A program made the translations under genes and the position numbers. This document shows, piece by piece, positions 51,555 to 60,709 of a stretch of 64,000 nucleotides of DNA (positions are counted from its first letter, which is position 1; each line of letters starts with the position of its first letter). Below the pieces are notes generated by a model. That model made no database searches. It was not told where the DNA came from and saw nothing but the letters and a program-made list of their open reading frames with translations. The stretch comes from Achromobacter xylosoxidans A8 (GTDB lineage Bacteria; Pseudomonadota; Gammaproteobacteria; Burkholderiales; Burkholderiaceae_B): contig NC_014640.1 of NCBI RefSeq assembly GCF_000165835.1, positions 4,836,001 to 4,900,000 on the forward strand, in the 5' to 3' direction.

Positions 51555-52670
51555 TCAAGCCCGCGCCGGGATCTTGCGGAAATGGTTATCCCAGGACACC
51601 TCGCGCGACGGTGCCAGCACGGGTTGTTCCGCGCCCGAGGCGTCGATGCGCAGCATTGCTCCCAGGCCGCTGCTCAGCAGGAAGCCCTCGCCGGCCGCAG
51701 GCGCCACGCCGCAGCCGTCCGCCAGCTCGGTCGTGCCCAGGCAACGGCCGCTGGCCGCGTCCCAGTAGATCACCTGTCCGCCCACCGGACTCGAGGTCGC
51801 GACCACCGCGCCGGCCGCGTCCACCGCCACCGAGCCGACGTAGTTGCGCATCTGCCGCAGCGCCTGCGCGGGCCCTTCGAACAGTTCCAGCCGCGCGCCG
51901 CGCCGATGCCGCCCCACCAGCGCCGGCCGGTCGGAGGCCGGACCCATGTACTGGCAGCCGAACCAGACGCTGCCGTCGGCGGCCAGCGCGAGGTGGCGGA
52001 TGGACAGGCGGTGCAAGGAGGAATCCAGCTCCACTTTCTCAAGCAGTTCGCCGCTGGCCGCGTCGATGTAGGCCAGCGAGGGCCGCATCGTGTCCAGATT
52101 CAGTTCCAGCTTGCCGTAGTCGGGATGCGTCAGGATGCCGCCGTTGGCGACGCACAGCGTCTTGCCGTCGGGCATCAGCACCACTTCATGCGGACCGATG
52201 CCGCCGCTGTCGAACTCGCCGATGCGGCGGTACGCGCCGCCGGGCGAGGCGTCGTACAGGCCCAGCACGCCCCGGCCCGCTTCAAAATCGTTTTCGGTGG
52301 CGGCCAGCAGCCGGCCGCCGTCCACATAGGCGCCGTGGCCGAAGAAGTGACGTTCCTCGTGCATGGGCAAAGCCTGGGGCTCACCGCCGCGCAAAGAGAA
52401 AGCCAGCGCGAAGAAACCCGGCTGACGGCCGAAGACGACGGCTCTTTCCCCCGCGGCATCGATGGCGAAGCTGTGCCCGCGCGCGGGCATGGGCACCACC
52501 AGCCTATCGTGTCCGGCCTCGTCCAGCAGCGCGGTTTCATCCCGCCCGCCGCGCTTGCGCGCGCTCAGGTACAGGACTTCGCCGTCCTTGGGAGCTGCCG
52601 CCAGCGCAGCCGCGGGCGCCAGGCCCATCGCGGCCGCGAGCGACAGGAAGCGGCGCCGGTCAATCGCCAT
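51555..52670 (-). CDS. DUF1513 exported beta-propeller-like protein
   Basis: The 371 residues start at ATG 52670 with a Tat-like signal (DRRRFLSLAAAMGLAPAAAL). The mature chain consists of repeated strands with G-H/D patterns (LPMHEERHFFGHGAYVDGG, GIGPHEVVLMPDGKTLCVANGG, NYVGSVAVDAAGAVVATSSPVGG), as in DUF1513 seven-bladed propellers. It overlaps the upstream imelysin gene by 11 bp and is the last gene of a four-gene operon. DUF1513 proteins usually travel with imelysins and di-haem DUF1111 proteins in iron-responsive loci. Its own role is unknown. Confidence 0.87.
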   Translation of the reverse strand: MAIDRRRFLSLAAAMGLAPAAALAAAPKDGEVLYLSARKRGGRDETALLDEAGHDRLVVPMPARGHSFAIDAAGERAVVFGRQPGFFALAFSLRGGEPQALPMHEERHFFGHGAYVDGGRLLAATENDFEAGRGVLGLYDASPGGAYRRIGEFDSGGIGPHEVVLMPDGKTLCVANGGILTHPDYGKLELNLDTMRPSLAYIDAASGELLEKVELDSSLHRLSIRHLALAADGSVWFGCQYMGPASDRPALVGRHRRGARLELFEGPAQALRQMRNYVGSVAVDAAGAVVATSSPVGGQVIYWDAASGRCLGTTELADGCGVAPAAGEGFLLSSGLGAMLRIDASGAEQPVLAPSREVSWDNHFRKIPARA

Positions 52671-53751
52671 CGAGCGCGTTGAATCCGATCGTGACGCCCA
52701 GGGCCGGCGCCAGATTTTCATCGACGATGGCCTTGGCGTTCTTCAGGGTCAACGCCGCCAGGGTCAGCTGACGACGCCCGTCTTCCTGCGCCAGCGCCTG
52801 CTCCAGCGGAACCGGCACGGCTTGCAGCGTACGCGCCGCGCTGGCCAGTTCGCCGCGCACGGACTCGGCCATCCAGGCGTCGCCCTTGGGCAGCGCATAG
52901 GCGCCCGCCTGGTAGAAGGCCTGCAGCCCGTCCAGGTTGGCCGCCAGCAGGCGCGTGGACAGCTGGCTGCGCCAGAATGCGGCGCGCTTGGGCCGCGCCG
53001 CTTCGGGCGTCTCGCCAAGCACGGGCAGGATCTTTACGTCGCGCGCGAACTGCAGTCCGGTGGAGAGGGACTTCATGGCCTCGGCCGCGACTTCCTGCTG
53101 ATCGCGGTACAGATCATTGCCGGCCTTGGGTTGCGCGAACTGCCGGCCGAAATCGCCTTCGGCGCTCCAGGCCTGGGCTACATCGCGCGTGATCTGCCTG
53201 ACGTTGGCGGCCACCGCCCGGGCGTAATCGCAGGCGTAGGCGTCGACCTTCCCGCCATCCTGCCGCAGCAAGGCCGGCTCGCCGTACAGCACGTATTCCA
53301 ACGCGGGCAGGCCCTGCACGGCCACGCTGCGTCCCGCCAGGGCGCCGGGCACGAGCAAGGCGCCGTCCTGCGCGGCGATCAGCGCCTGCACCTGCTTGGG
53401 CATGACGCCGCGCGTATCGGGCCAGAAGGCCAGGCGCTCGTAGCGGTTGGCCTGCACCAACGGGCCGAAGCGCAGGAACTCGATGCCGGACCAGGCCAGG
53501 GCCAGGTTCTCGAAAGCCTCTTGGACGCGTGCGGCGTCCGCCGCGCCCGGCTGGGCGCACCAGCGGCCCAGCGCGCCGTCCAACGCCGACGCCGCATCCA
53601 CCATCCTTGCCACGGCGGGACGGGCGTAGTCGCGCGCCAGGCGCTCGCCCAGATCGGAGGGCGGTGCCGCGAGCGCGGCCGAGGGCGCGGCCACGGCCAG
53701 GGCGGCCGCCGCGGCGCGTTTGAACACTTCTTGGACAAATCCGGCCATCAC
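52660..53751 (-). CDS. Imelysin family protein (second paralogue)
   Basis: This is a 363-residue exported all-helical protein with a signal peptide (about 1-29, ALAVAAPSAALAAP). Imelysin-type segments include FENLALAWSGIEFLRFGPL, RGVMPKQVQALIAAQDG, LPALEYVLYGEPALL and VRQITRDVAQAW. The GxHxxE motif of the family is not evident (the region reads SGIEFLRFG). It is shorter than the first imelysin at 55253 and differs from it, so the two are probably distinct members, not recent duplicates. The start overlaps the DUF1111 gene by 4 bp. Confidence 0.85.
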   Translation of the reverse strand: MMAGFVQEVFKRAAAAALAVAAPSAALAAPPSDLGERLARDYARPAVARMVDAASALDGALGRWCAQPGAADAARVQEAFENLALAWSGIEFLRFGPLVQANRYERLAFWPDTRGVMPKQVQALIAAQDGALLVPGALAGRSVAVQGLPALEYVLYGEPALLRQDGGKVDAYACDYARAVAANVRQITRDVAQAWSAEGDFGRQFAQPKAGNDLYRDQQEVAAEAMKSLSTGLQFARDVKILPVLGETPEAARPKRAAFWRSQLSTRLLAANLDGLQAFYQAGAYALPKGDAWMAESVRGELASAARTLQAVPVPLEQALAQEDGRRQLTLAALTLKNAKAIVDENLAPALGVTIGFNALDGD

Positions 53752-55256
53752 AGCGACTCCAGGAAACGGATGAGATCGGCGCGTTCTTCGGGCGTCATCG
53801 CCACCACGCGGTCACGCGCGGGCTTGGCCTCGCCGCCATGCCACAGCACGGCTTCCAGCAAGGTGCGCGCGCGCCCGTCATGCAGCCAGGTCGCGTTGGG
53901 ATTCACGGTCTTGGTCAGGCCTATGCCCCACAGCGGCGGCGTGCGCCATTCGCGGCCATTGGCTTCGCCGTCGGACACGCCGTCGGCCAGGTCCTCGCCC
54001 ATGTCGTGCACCAGCATGTCGGTGTACGGCCAGATCAGCTGGAAGCGGTGTTCGGGCTGCTTGGCGTTGCGGCTGGTGACGTACTTGGGCACGTGGCAGG
54101 CGACGCAATTGGCTTCGTAGAACAGCTTCTTGCCAGCCAGCACGCGCGCGTCGTCGGCATCGCGCCGCTGCGGCACGGCAAGATTGGTGGAATAGATGGT
54201 GACGAAGTCCATCAGCTTGGCCGGCACTTCTTCCGGACCAAAGCGCGGCTGCGCGCCATGCGGCATGTCCAGGCACTGCTTCTGCGAGGGCGTGCAGTCG
54301 CCGGAATGCTTGGGGAACAAGGGCGTGGACAGCCCCATGTCGTTGGAGAAGGCGGCAGCGCTCTGCTGCTCCACCGTGGGTTGGCCGGCCTTCAGGTTGA
54401 AGCGGCCCAGCACGCGCGCGCCGGTGCGCACATCGGTGACCCAGTTGGCCTTGCCGACGATGCCATCGCGCTTGTCCGCGCCCACGTTGGCCAGGATGTC
54501 GGCCTCGTGGATGGATTCCAGCAGGCCCAGGCCGATCATGGGCGGCGCCAGGCGCGGCGAAATCTGCGTGTCCGCGCGCATCGGACCGTAACCCAGGTTC
54601 TCGATGCGGTAGGCAGGCTTCATCAGGGTGACGGTTTCGCCGCCGTTGAGCGCGACCGCGACCGGCTGGTATTCGATCTCCATGCGGCCTTCGACGGGCA
54701 GGCCCGCCACCGCGAAGTTCTGCAATTGCACGCCGTAGACGGGTTCGGGCAAGGCCGCGATCTCACCCGGGGCCAGCTTGGGATGGCCGCGATCGGGCCC
54801 TTGCGGCACCGCCAGGCGCAGCAGCAGCGCCACCGCGTCGGTGCGCTCCAGGGGATCGAAACCCGGCACCGTGCCGCGTCCGTCCTTGGTATGACAGGCC
54901 TGGCAGGAACGCGCGTTGAACAGCGGCCCCAGGCCGTCCGAGGCCTGGGTGGAGGCAGGCGCCGAGACCCAGTCCTTGCGGAACAGGCCGTTGCCGACCT
55001 GGAATTCCTGGCGCCCCTCGAAGCTCATGTTGGCCGACGGCTGCGAAAAGATGTCGGCGTTGATGAGCTTGTTGGTGGTGGTGGCGCCGGCCTGCATGGT
55101 CTCGAAGGTTTCCACCTTCGAGAAGTCCTGCGTAGGCGCGGTGATTGCGGTCACGCGCTTGAGATCCTCGGGCGTGAGGTCGTCGCGCTCGCTTGGAGCG
55201 GCGGCGGCGCCGGCATGGGCCGACGCCGCCAGTACGGCGGCTAAAACGAGTTTCAC
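53748..55256 (-). CDS. Di-haem oxidoreductase/peroxidase-like protein (DUF1111)
   Basis: This 502-residue periplasmic c-type cytochrome has a signal peptide (about 1-20). Two CxxCH haem sites are visible: SCQACHTKDG (about 118) and NCVACHVPKY (about 383). Between them lies the RENLGYGPMRADTQISPRLA-type region usual in these proteins, which are related to bacterial di-haem peroxidases. The C-terminal WLHDGRARTLLEAVLWHGGEA motif is also peroxidase-like. It sits between two imelysin genes with 4-bp overlaps at both ends. The substrate is unknown. Confidence 0.88.
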   Translation of the reverse strand: MKLVLAAVLAASAHAGAAAAPSERDDLTPEDLKRVTAITAPTQDFSKVETFETMQAGATTTNKLINADIFSQPSANMSFEGRQEFQVGNGLFRKDWVSAPASTQASDGLGPLFNARSCQACHTKDGRGTVPGFDPLERTDAVALLLRLAVPQGPDRGHPKLAPGEIAALPEPVYGVQLQNFAVAGLPVEGRMEIEYQPVAVALNGGETVTLMKPAYRIENLGYGPMRADTQISPRLAPPMIGLGLLESIHEADILANVGADKRDGIVGKANWVTDVRTGARVLGRFNLKAGQPTVEQQSAAAFSNDMGLSTPLFPKHSGDCTPSQKQCLDMPHGAQPRFGPEEVPAKLMDFVTIYSTNLAVPQRRDADDARVLAGKKLFYEANCVACHVPKYVTSRNAKQPEHRFQLIWPYTDMLVHDMGEDLADGVSDGEANGREWRTPPLWGIGLTKTVNPNATWLHDGRARTLLEAVLWHGGEAKPARDRVVAMTPEERADLIRFLESL

Positions 55257-56551
55257 TTGAATACGGCGTCAGGTTTATCCAGGCTGTCGGAACCTTCGAT
55301 GGCGACCTTGCCCAGGTCCAGCAGGGCAATCACGCGCTCCAGGCTGCGGGTCTGGTCGACCAGGCGGTCGATGGCGGCCTGCACCACGGCGTTGCCTTCC
55401 TTGTTGCCGTCCGAAATCATCTGGTCGTAGGTTTCGACCGTTTCGGCGCGCGTCTTCATCGCCTGCATGGCGGCCACGGTGGCGTCCAGCTTGGCGCGCA
55501 CTTCGGCATCCAGCTTGGGATCGCGCGCCTTGACCAGCTCCGACAGGCTGGCGCCCTTGACGGTCTTGCCGTCGATGCGGGTGTAAGCGCCCAGGTAGAC
55601 GTTGCGGATGCCAATCTGGTCGTAGTAGTGCGAGTTGTGCGTGTTGTCCGAGAAGCAGTCGTGCTCTTCCTCGGGATCATGCAGCATCAGGCCCAGCTTC
55701 ATGCGTTCGCCGGCCAGCTCGCCGTAGGACAGGCTGCCCAGCCCGGTCAGCATGGCGATCAGGCCTGCCTTCGGATCTTCCTCGACGGCTTTGCGCGCGG
55801 CGCCGTCCTTCTTCCAGTTGCCGACCATCTCTTCCAGGTCCGTCACCAGCAGGTCGGTCACGGCCTTGAGGAATTCGACGCGACGCTCGCAGTGGCCGCC
55901 CGTGCATTGCTTGGTGTCGAAGTCGGTGTGCGGGCGGTTGCCGGCATGGCGCTCCTGCGGCGTGCCCTTGCGGTCGGCCGGCGCGGGGCCGGTGCCGTTC
56001 AGGTCCTGGCCCCACAACAGGAATTCGATGGCGTGGTAACCCGTGGCGACGTTGGCCTCGTTGCCGTCGGCCTCATGCAGAATCTCGGACAGCAGTTTGG
56101 GGGTGATCTTGCTGACGTCGACGGTCTTGCCGCCCACCGATATCTTGGAGTTGGCGATGACATTGACCGCGTAGTAGGCGTTCTCGTCGTTCTCGGTGCC
56201 GTAGGACGCGTCCACGTAGTCGATCAGGCCTTCGTCCAGCGGCCAGGCGTTGACGCGGCCTTCCCAGTCGTCGACGATGGGGTTGCCGAAGCGGTAGGCC
56301 TCGGTCTGCTGGTACGGCACGCGGGCCGCCAGCCAGGCTTCGCGCGCGGCCTTCAGCGTTTCGGCGCTGGGCTTGGCGATCAGGGCGTCGATGGCGGTGC
56401 GCAGGGTCTTGGCGGAGGTCAGCGAATCTTCATAGCCGGCCAGCGCCAGATCCGAATACGTGGCGACCACGGCCTTGGGTTCCACCGCGGCCTGAGCCGT
56501 CCCCCCGAACACCGCGGCGGCCAACACCGCTCCCAACAGCAACTTGCGCAT
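55253..56551 (-). CDS. Imelysin family protein (first paralogue)
   Basis: This 432-residue exported protein has a signal peptide of about 21 residues (MRKLLLGAVLAAAVFGGTAQA). It carries the family GxHxxE motif in ATGYHAIEFLLWGQDL (near residue 170). Other blocks are FGNPIVDDWEGRVNAWPLDEG, GGHCERRVEFLKAVTDLLV and EEEHDCFSDNTHNSHYYDQ. Imelysins were first described as insulin-cleaving proteins and are now mostly regarded as iron-regulated, EfeO-related periplasmic or outer-membrane proteins. It leads the four-gene operon. A clear Fur box is not visible in the 220-bp upstream region. Confidence 0.92.
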   Translation of the reverse strand: MRKLLLGAVLAAAVFGGTAQAAVEPKAVVATYSDLALAGYEDSLTSAKTLRTAIDALIAKPSAETLKAAREAWLAARVPYQQTEAYRFGNPIVDDWEGRVNAWPLDEGLIDYVDASYGTENDENAYYAVNVIANSKISVGGKTVDVSKITPKLLSEILHEADGNEANVATGYHAIEFLLWGQDLNGTGPAPADRKGTPQERHAGNRPHTDFDTKQCTGGHCERRVEFLKAVTDLLVTDLEEMVGNWKKDGAARKAVEEDPKAGLIAMLTGLGSLSYGELAGERMKLGLMLHDPEEEHDCFSDNTHNSHYYDQIGIRNVYLGAYTRIDGKTVKGASLSELVKARDPKLDAEVRAKLDATVAAMQAMKTRAETVETYDQMISDGNKEGNAVVQAAIDRLVDQTRSLERVIALLDLGKVAIEGSDSLDKPDAVFK

Positions 56552-56771
56552 CGATTTTCTCCCGTAACTCGAACGGCAACCGCCCCCACGGCGGCCCGCT
56601 CAACCTCGAATTTTGAGGATGAGAGTGTAAACAATTTTCGTTTGGTGTTCAGAATAAAGTCAGATACCTGACATTTCTTTGAACCGGCAGACAGGTTTTC
56701 CCCGAGTCGGCAAAGCGGCGCGCGGCCATCGGCAGCGACTACTATCCTCTACTCCGCCCCCGCCTTGCGCC

Positions 56772-57698
56772 ATGGAACTCCGCCAACTCCGCTACTTCGT
56801 CCGCGTTGCAGAACTGGGCAGCATCGGCCGCGCGGCGCGCGAGCTGGAGGTGGTCGCCTCGGCGCTCAGCCAGCAGATCAGCCGCCTGGAGAGCGAACTG
56901 GCCACGCGGCTGCTGGTGCGCACGCCCCGGGGCGTGGTGCCGACGCCGGCCGGCACGGCCTTCCTGCGCCAGGCGCAACTGACGCTGCGGCATGCGGAAA
57001 ACGCCGTCGCGGCAGCGCGCGAGGCGCGTCTGGCCGGCATGGTCAGCGTCGGCTTCGCGCCCACCACCGCATCGGTGCTGGCCCGGCCGTTCTACGCCGC
57101 CATGGCCGAACGCTATCCGAACGTGCGGCTGCATCTGGTCGAGGGCTTGTCGGGCAACCTGGGCGAACTGCTCACGGGGCGGCGGCTCGATCTGGCCGTG
57201 CTGTTCCAGAACGACAGCAGCCAGGGCCGCAGCGCCATCCCGGTGCTGGACGAAAGATTGTTCCTGCTGGCCCGGCGCGGCATGGTCGCGCTGCCCGACG
57301 GCGAGCCCATCACCATGGCGCTGCTGGGCAGCCTGCCGCAGGCCGTGACCAGCAAGGCCCACGGCCTGCGGGCCTGGGTTGAAGCCGCCTTCGAACGCGC
57401 CGGCGTGGAGCCCTGGATCGGCGTCGAGGTCGACGGGCTGACCACGCTGATGGATCTGGTGCAGGCCAATCCGCTGGCCACCATCCAGCCCGGCGCGGCC
57501 GTGGCCCGGGTCGAATCCGGGCTGCTGAGCATGCATCCCATCGACGATCCCTTCCTGTTCCGCCGCAACCTGGTCTATTGCATCAACGACGAAGAACTGT
57601 CACCGGCGGCATTGGCCGCGCGCGTGGTGCTGCTGGACGTGATGCGCGCCCTGGTACGCAACGGCGGCTGGCCCGGCGCAACCCTTCTCGATTCGTGA
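56772..57698 (+). CDS. LysR-family transcriptional regulator
   Basis: The 308 residues from ATG 56772 begin with the LysR winged helix (MELRQLRYFVRVAELGSIGRAARELE, ASALSQQISRLESELATRLL). The substrate-binding domain is at about 90-300 (GMVSVGFAPTTASVLARPFY, LVEGLSGNLGELLTGRRLDLAVL). It resembles CatR/NAC-type members in this region. It lies divergent from the imelysin operon and 107 bp upstream of the class II aldolase gene in the same direction. The catabolic block to its right is the likelier target. Confidence 0.88.
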   Translation: MELRQLRYFVRVAELGSIGRAARELEVVASALSQQISRLESELATRLLVRTPRGVVPTPAGTAFLRQAQLTLRHAENAVAAAREARLAGMVSVGFAPTTASVLARPFYAAMAERYPNVRLHLVEGLSGNLGELLTGRRLDLAVLFQNDSSQGRSAIPVLDERLFLLARRGMVALPDGEPITMALLGSLPQAVTSKAHGLRAWVEAAFERAGVEPWIGVEVDGLTTLMDLVQANPLATIQPGAAVARVESGLLSMHPIDDPFLFRRNLVYCINDEELSPAALAARVVLLDVMRALVRNGGWPGATLLDS

Positions 57699-57805
57699 TG
57701 CCCCCATGCCGGGGCCATGGCTAGGCCCTGCCCAGCTGCGCAGATAAATTGCCACGCATGGATGCCGTGGCATGGTGCGACGGCAATGGAGCTTCACGAA
57801 TTCCG

Positions 57806-58606
57806 ATGACCACTGACACCCAAGCCGGGGGACGCCTGCGCATAGCCTCGATGCGTCCGCATTGCACCGAAGCGGAATGGAAGGCCCGCGTCGACCTGGC
57901 GGCCTGCTATCGCCTGGTCGAAATCTACGGCATGGCCGACATGATGGCCAACCACATTTCGGCGCGCGTGCCGGGCGAAGACAACGCCTTCCTGATCAAC
58001 CCCTACGGCATGATGTACGAGGAGATCACGGCGTCCAGCCTCATCAAGGTGGATCTGGACGGCAGCATCCTGGCGCGGCCCGATTTCGGCGAGCTGGACT
58101 ACGGCATCAACAAGGCCGGCTATGTGATCCACAGCGCGGTGCACGCGCACCGCCATGAAGTGGATTGCGTGATCCATACCCATAGCTGGGCGTCGATGGC
58201 CGTGTCCTCGCTCGAATGCGGACTGCTGCCCCTGACCCAGACCGCCATGCGCTTCCTGAAGATCGGCTACCACGACTACCAGGGCGTGGTGCTCGGCGTC
58301 GAGGAACAAGCCTCGCTGCTGGCAGACCTGGGCCAGGGCGAAGCGCTGATCCTGCGCAACCACGGCGCCCTCACCGTGGGCCGCAGCGTGGGCGAAGCCT
58401 TCAACTGGATGCACCGCCTGGAGCTGGCCTGCCGCTCCCAGCTGGCGGCCATGGCGACGGGCGCGCCGCTGCAACCCGTGGCCGCGTCGGTGCTGCAGGA
58501 AACCTGGAACAACTATCAGCCCGGCACGCGCCGGCCCTATGGCGTGATGGAGTGGCCCGCCCTGCTGCGCAAGCTGGACCGGCTGGACCCCAGCTATCGC
58601 GACTGA
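57806..58606 (+). CDS. Class II aldolase/adducin family protein
   Basis: This 266-residue protein has the zinc-dependent class II aldolase fold. The metal histidines are in VIHTHSWASMA and LRNHGALTVG, with further family blocks MANHISARVPGEDNAFLINPYG, YGINKAGYVIHSAVHAHRHEV and WMHRLELACRSQLAA. The length fits non-epimerase members that act as decarboxylases or dehydratase-like enzymes on small hydroxy acids. I chose ATG 57806. ATG 57758 and TTG 57749 are open alternatives without a better ribosome site. A Bug receptor and a 2-hydroxyacid dehydrogenase follow in the same operon. Confidence 0.85.
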   Translation: MTTDTQAGGRLRIASMRPHCTEAEWKARVDLAACYRLVEIYGMADMMANHISARVPGEDNAFLINPYGMMYEEITASSLIKVDLDGSILARPDFGELDYGINKAGYVIHSAVHAHRHEVDCVIHTHSWASMAVSSLECGLLPLTQTAMRFLKIGYHDYQGVVLGVEEQASLLADLGQGEALILRNHGALTVGRSVGEAFNWMHRLELACRSQLAAMATGAPLQPVAASVLQETWNNYQPGTRRPYGVMEWPALLRKLDRLDPSYRD

Positions 58607-58688
58607 GTTTTTTCGATTTTGCAGGCGCCGGCCGGCGTGGCGGCACGGCGCCATCGAAAACACCACCATGCCCACGCGAGGAGACATC

Positions 58689-59648
58689 ATGAACACTGCA
58701 CGAGCCCTGCTCGCTTCCGCAGCGCTGGCTGGCGCCTGTACGCTGGCGCCGGCCGCGGCCGCGGACTATCCCGACCGGCCGGTCAAGGTCATCGTGGCGT
58801 TCTCGCCCGGCGGCACCACCGACACCCTCACGCGCAGCGTCACCAATACCCTGACGCAGAAGCTGGGCCAGCCCTTCGTGGTCGAGAACAAGCCGGGCGC
58901 GGGCGGCAACATCGGCACGGAGTTCGTGGTGCGCGCCCCGGCCGACGGGCATACCCTGATCGTCAATTCCGTGGGTCCCATTGCCGTCAATCCCTCGCTG
59001 AACAAGCTGCCCTACAGTCCGCTGACCGATCTGATCCCCATGGTGCAGATCGCCACCGTGCCCAACGTGCTGGTGGTGCCGCCCTCCTCCCCTGCCAAGG
59101 ACATCCAGGGCTTCCTGAAGTACGTCAAGAGCGCGCGCCAGCTCAACTACAGTTCCACCGGCGTGGGCACGTCCTCGCATCTGTCGAGCTACATGCTGAT
59201 GGACGAGCTGGGCGTCAACGCCACGCACGTGCCCTACAAGGGCGCGGACGCGGTCAACGACCTGCTGGCCGGGCGCATCGACTTCATGTTCGCCACCATT
59301 CCATCCGTGATCGGACATATCCGTTCCGGCAAGCTGCGCGCGCTGGCGGTCAGCACCGCGCAGCGCTCCGCCACCCTGCCGGAATTGCCCACCATTGCAG
59401 AGTCCGGCTACCCGGGCTTTGACGCCGGTTCCTGGTTCGGCTTCTTCGCGCCCAAGGGTACGCCGCAGCAGGTGGTGGAGGTCGTCAACCGCGAGGTCAA
59501 CGCGGCCCTGCCGGCGCTCAATGAACAGATGCTGCGCGAAGGCGCCGAGCCGGTTGGCGGCACGCCCGCGCAATTCGGCGCCTTCATCAAGCGCGAACAT
59601 GACAAGTGGGCGGTACTGGTGCGCAAGTTCGCCCCCGAAGCGCATTGA
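58689..59648 (+). CDS. Bug-family periplasmic solute receptor (TctC-like)
   Basis: The 319 residues start at ATG 58689, five bases after GAGGAGA. The signal peptide is MNTARALLASAALAGACTL to AAA (about 25). Hallmarks are YPDRPVKVIVAFSPGGTTD, VVENKPGAGGNIGTEF, ADGHTLIVNSVGPI and THVPYKGADAVNDLLAGRID. It is flanked by the aldolase-like gene and the D-2-hydroxyacid dehydrogenase, 10 bp downstream, which suggests the ligand is a hydroxy or oxo acid used by them. Confidence 0.92.
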   Translation: MNTARALLASAALAGACTLAPAAAADYPDRPVKVIVAFSPGGTTDTLTRSVTNTLTQKLGQPFVVENKPGAGGNIGTEFVVRAPADGHTLIVNSVGPIAVNPSLNKLPYSPLTDLIPMVQIATVPNVLVVPPSSPAKDIQGFLKYVKSARQLNYSSTGVGTSSHLSSYMLMDELGVNATHVPYKGADAVNDLLAGRIDFMFATIPSVIGHIRSGKLRALAVSTAQRSATLPELPTIAESGYPGFDAGSWFGFFAPKGTPQQVVEVVNREVNAALPALNEQMLREGAEPVGGTPAQFGAFIKREHDKWAVLVRKFAPEAH

Positions 59649-59658
59649 AGCCGGCGCC

Positions 59659-60654
59659 ATGACCCAAGGTACCGACATCCGCATCCTGTGCTCGCCGGCC
59701 GAAGCCCCGCCATTGCGCCTGGCGCTGGACCGTACGCCGGCCGCTGGCCGCTATGCGCTGGTCCATCCCGTGGCGGGCCAGCCCATGGCGGCCGAGGCCG
59801 CCTTCGTCTCGCGCGACATCACGGGCCATTCGACCAAGTTCGAAATCCAGCCATCCACCGCGCTGTATTACGAGGCGATGCGGCATGCGCCGGCGCTGCG
59901 CTGGGTGCACGTGCACTCGGCCGGCGCCGACCGCGAGATCTACCAGAGCTTGCACGCGCGCGGCGTGGCGGTCACGACCTCGCAGGGCGCCAGCGACCCG
60001 GTGGTTGCCCAGAGCGCCATCGCGGGAGTGCTGGCGCTGGCGCGCCGCCTGCCGCTGCTGGCCGCCGACCAGCGCGACCGCGCGTGGCGTCCGCTCCTGG
60101 ATGGGCGCACGCCCCGAGACCTGGCCGGCCAGCATGCCGTGGTGGTGGGCTGGGGCGGCATAGGCCAACGCATCGGCGCGCTGCTGGGCGCGCTCGGACT
60201 GGAATTTTCGGTCGCGCGCCATAGCGGCGCGTCCGTGCCGCAGGCCCGCCATACCGTGAGCTACAGCGAACTGCCGTCCCTGCTGCCCGCCGCCGATTGG
60301 CTGGTGCTGGCCTGCCCGCTCACGCCTGTCACGCGCAACCTGGTCGGCCGCGAGGCGCTCGCCGCGCTGCCCGCTCATGCCATGGTGGTCAACGTGGCCC
60401 GCGGCCACGTGATCGACGAGCCCGAACTGATCGCGGCGCTAAGCACCCAGCGCCTGGGCGGCGCCTTCCTGGACGTGTTCCAGCATGAACCGCTGCCGCC
60501 GGATTCCGCACTGTGGGATCTGCCCAACGTCATCGTCACGCCGCACAGCGCCGGGTTCTCGGACGGCAATGCCGCGCGCGTGCGCGCCCTGTTCGTCGAC
60601 AACCTCACTCGCTGGCTCGCAGGCGAACCGCTGGCCCATCGCAGCATTGCCTGA
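59659..60654 (+). CDS. D-2-hydroxyacid dehydrogenase (NAD-dependent)
   Basis: The 331 residues carry the Rossmann motif VVVGWGGIGQRIG (about 159-171, GxGxxG) and CPLTPVTRNLVG. The catalytic Arg is in NVARGHVIDE and the catalytic His in VTPHSAGFSDG. An N-terminal substrate domain (about 1-110) contains WVHVHSAGADREIY. It would interconvert a 2-oxo acid and a D-2-hydroxy acid. Ten bases separate it from the Bug gene. Its stop codon lies within the stem of a long hairpin. Confidence 0.9.
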   Translation: MTQGTDIRILCSPAEAPPLRLALDRTPAAGRYALVHPVAGQPMAAEAAFVSRDITGHSTKFEIQPSTALYYEAMRHAPALRWVHVHSAGADREIYQSLHARGVAVTTSQGASDPVVAQSAIAGVLALARRLPLLAADQRDRAWRPLLDGRTPRDLAGQHAVVVGWGGIGQRIGALLGALGLEFSVARHSGASVPQARHTVSYSELPSLLPAADWLVLACPLTPVTRNLVGREALAALPAHAMVVNVARGHVIDEPELIAALSTQRLGGAFLDVFQHEPLPPDSALWDLPNVIVTPHSAGFSDGNAARVRALFVDNLTRWLAGEPLAHRSIA

Positions 60655-60704
60655 ATGGCCTGTCGCCGCCCGGACGCAAGTCCGGACGGCGACAGGCCAT
60701 TCAG
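60651..60704. terminator. 25-bp hairpin between convergent genes
   Basis: 60651-60675 and 60680-60704 are complementary at 24 of 25 positions around a GCAA tetraloop. The stem includes the TGA of the dehydrogenase gene and ends 6 bp before the stop of the convergent transporter gene. There is no T-tract, so it may act as a 3'-end stability element or a bidirectional block. Confidence 0.65.
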
Positions 60705-60709
60705 TAGCC

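Noticed and set aside
56552..56771. Fur box upstream of the imelysin operon
   Set aside because: Iron control is expected for imelysin operons, but the AT-rich stretch near 56620-56645 matches the Fur consensus too poorly to call.
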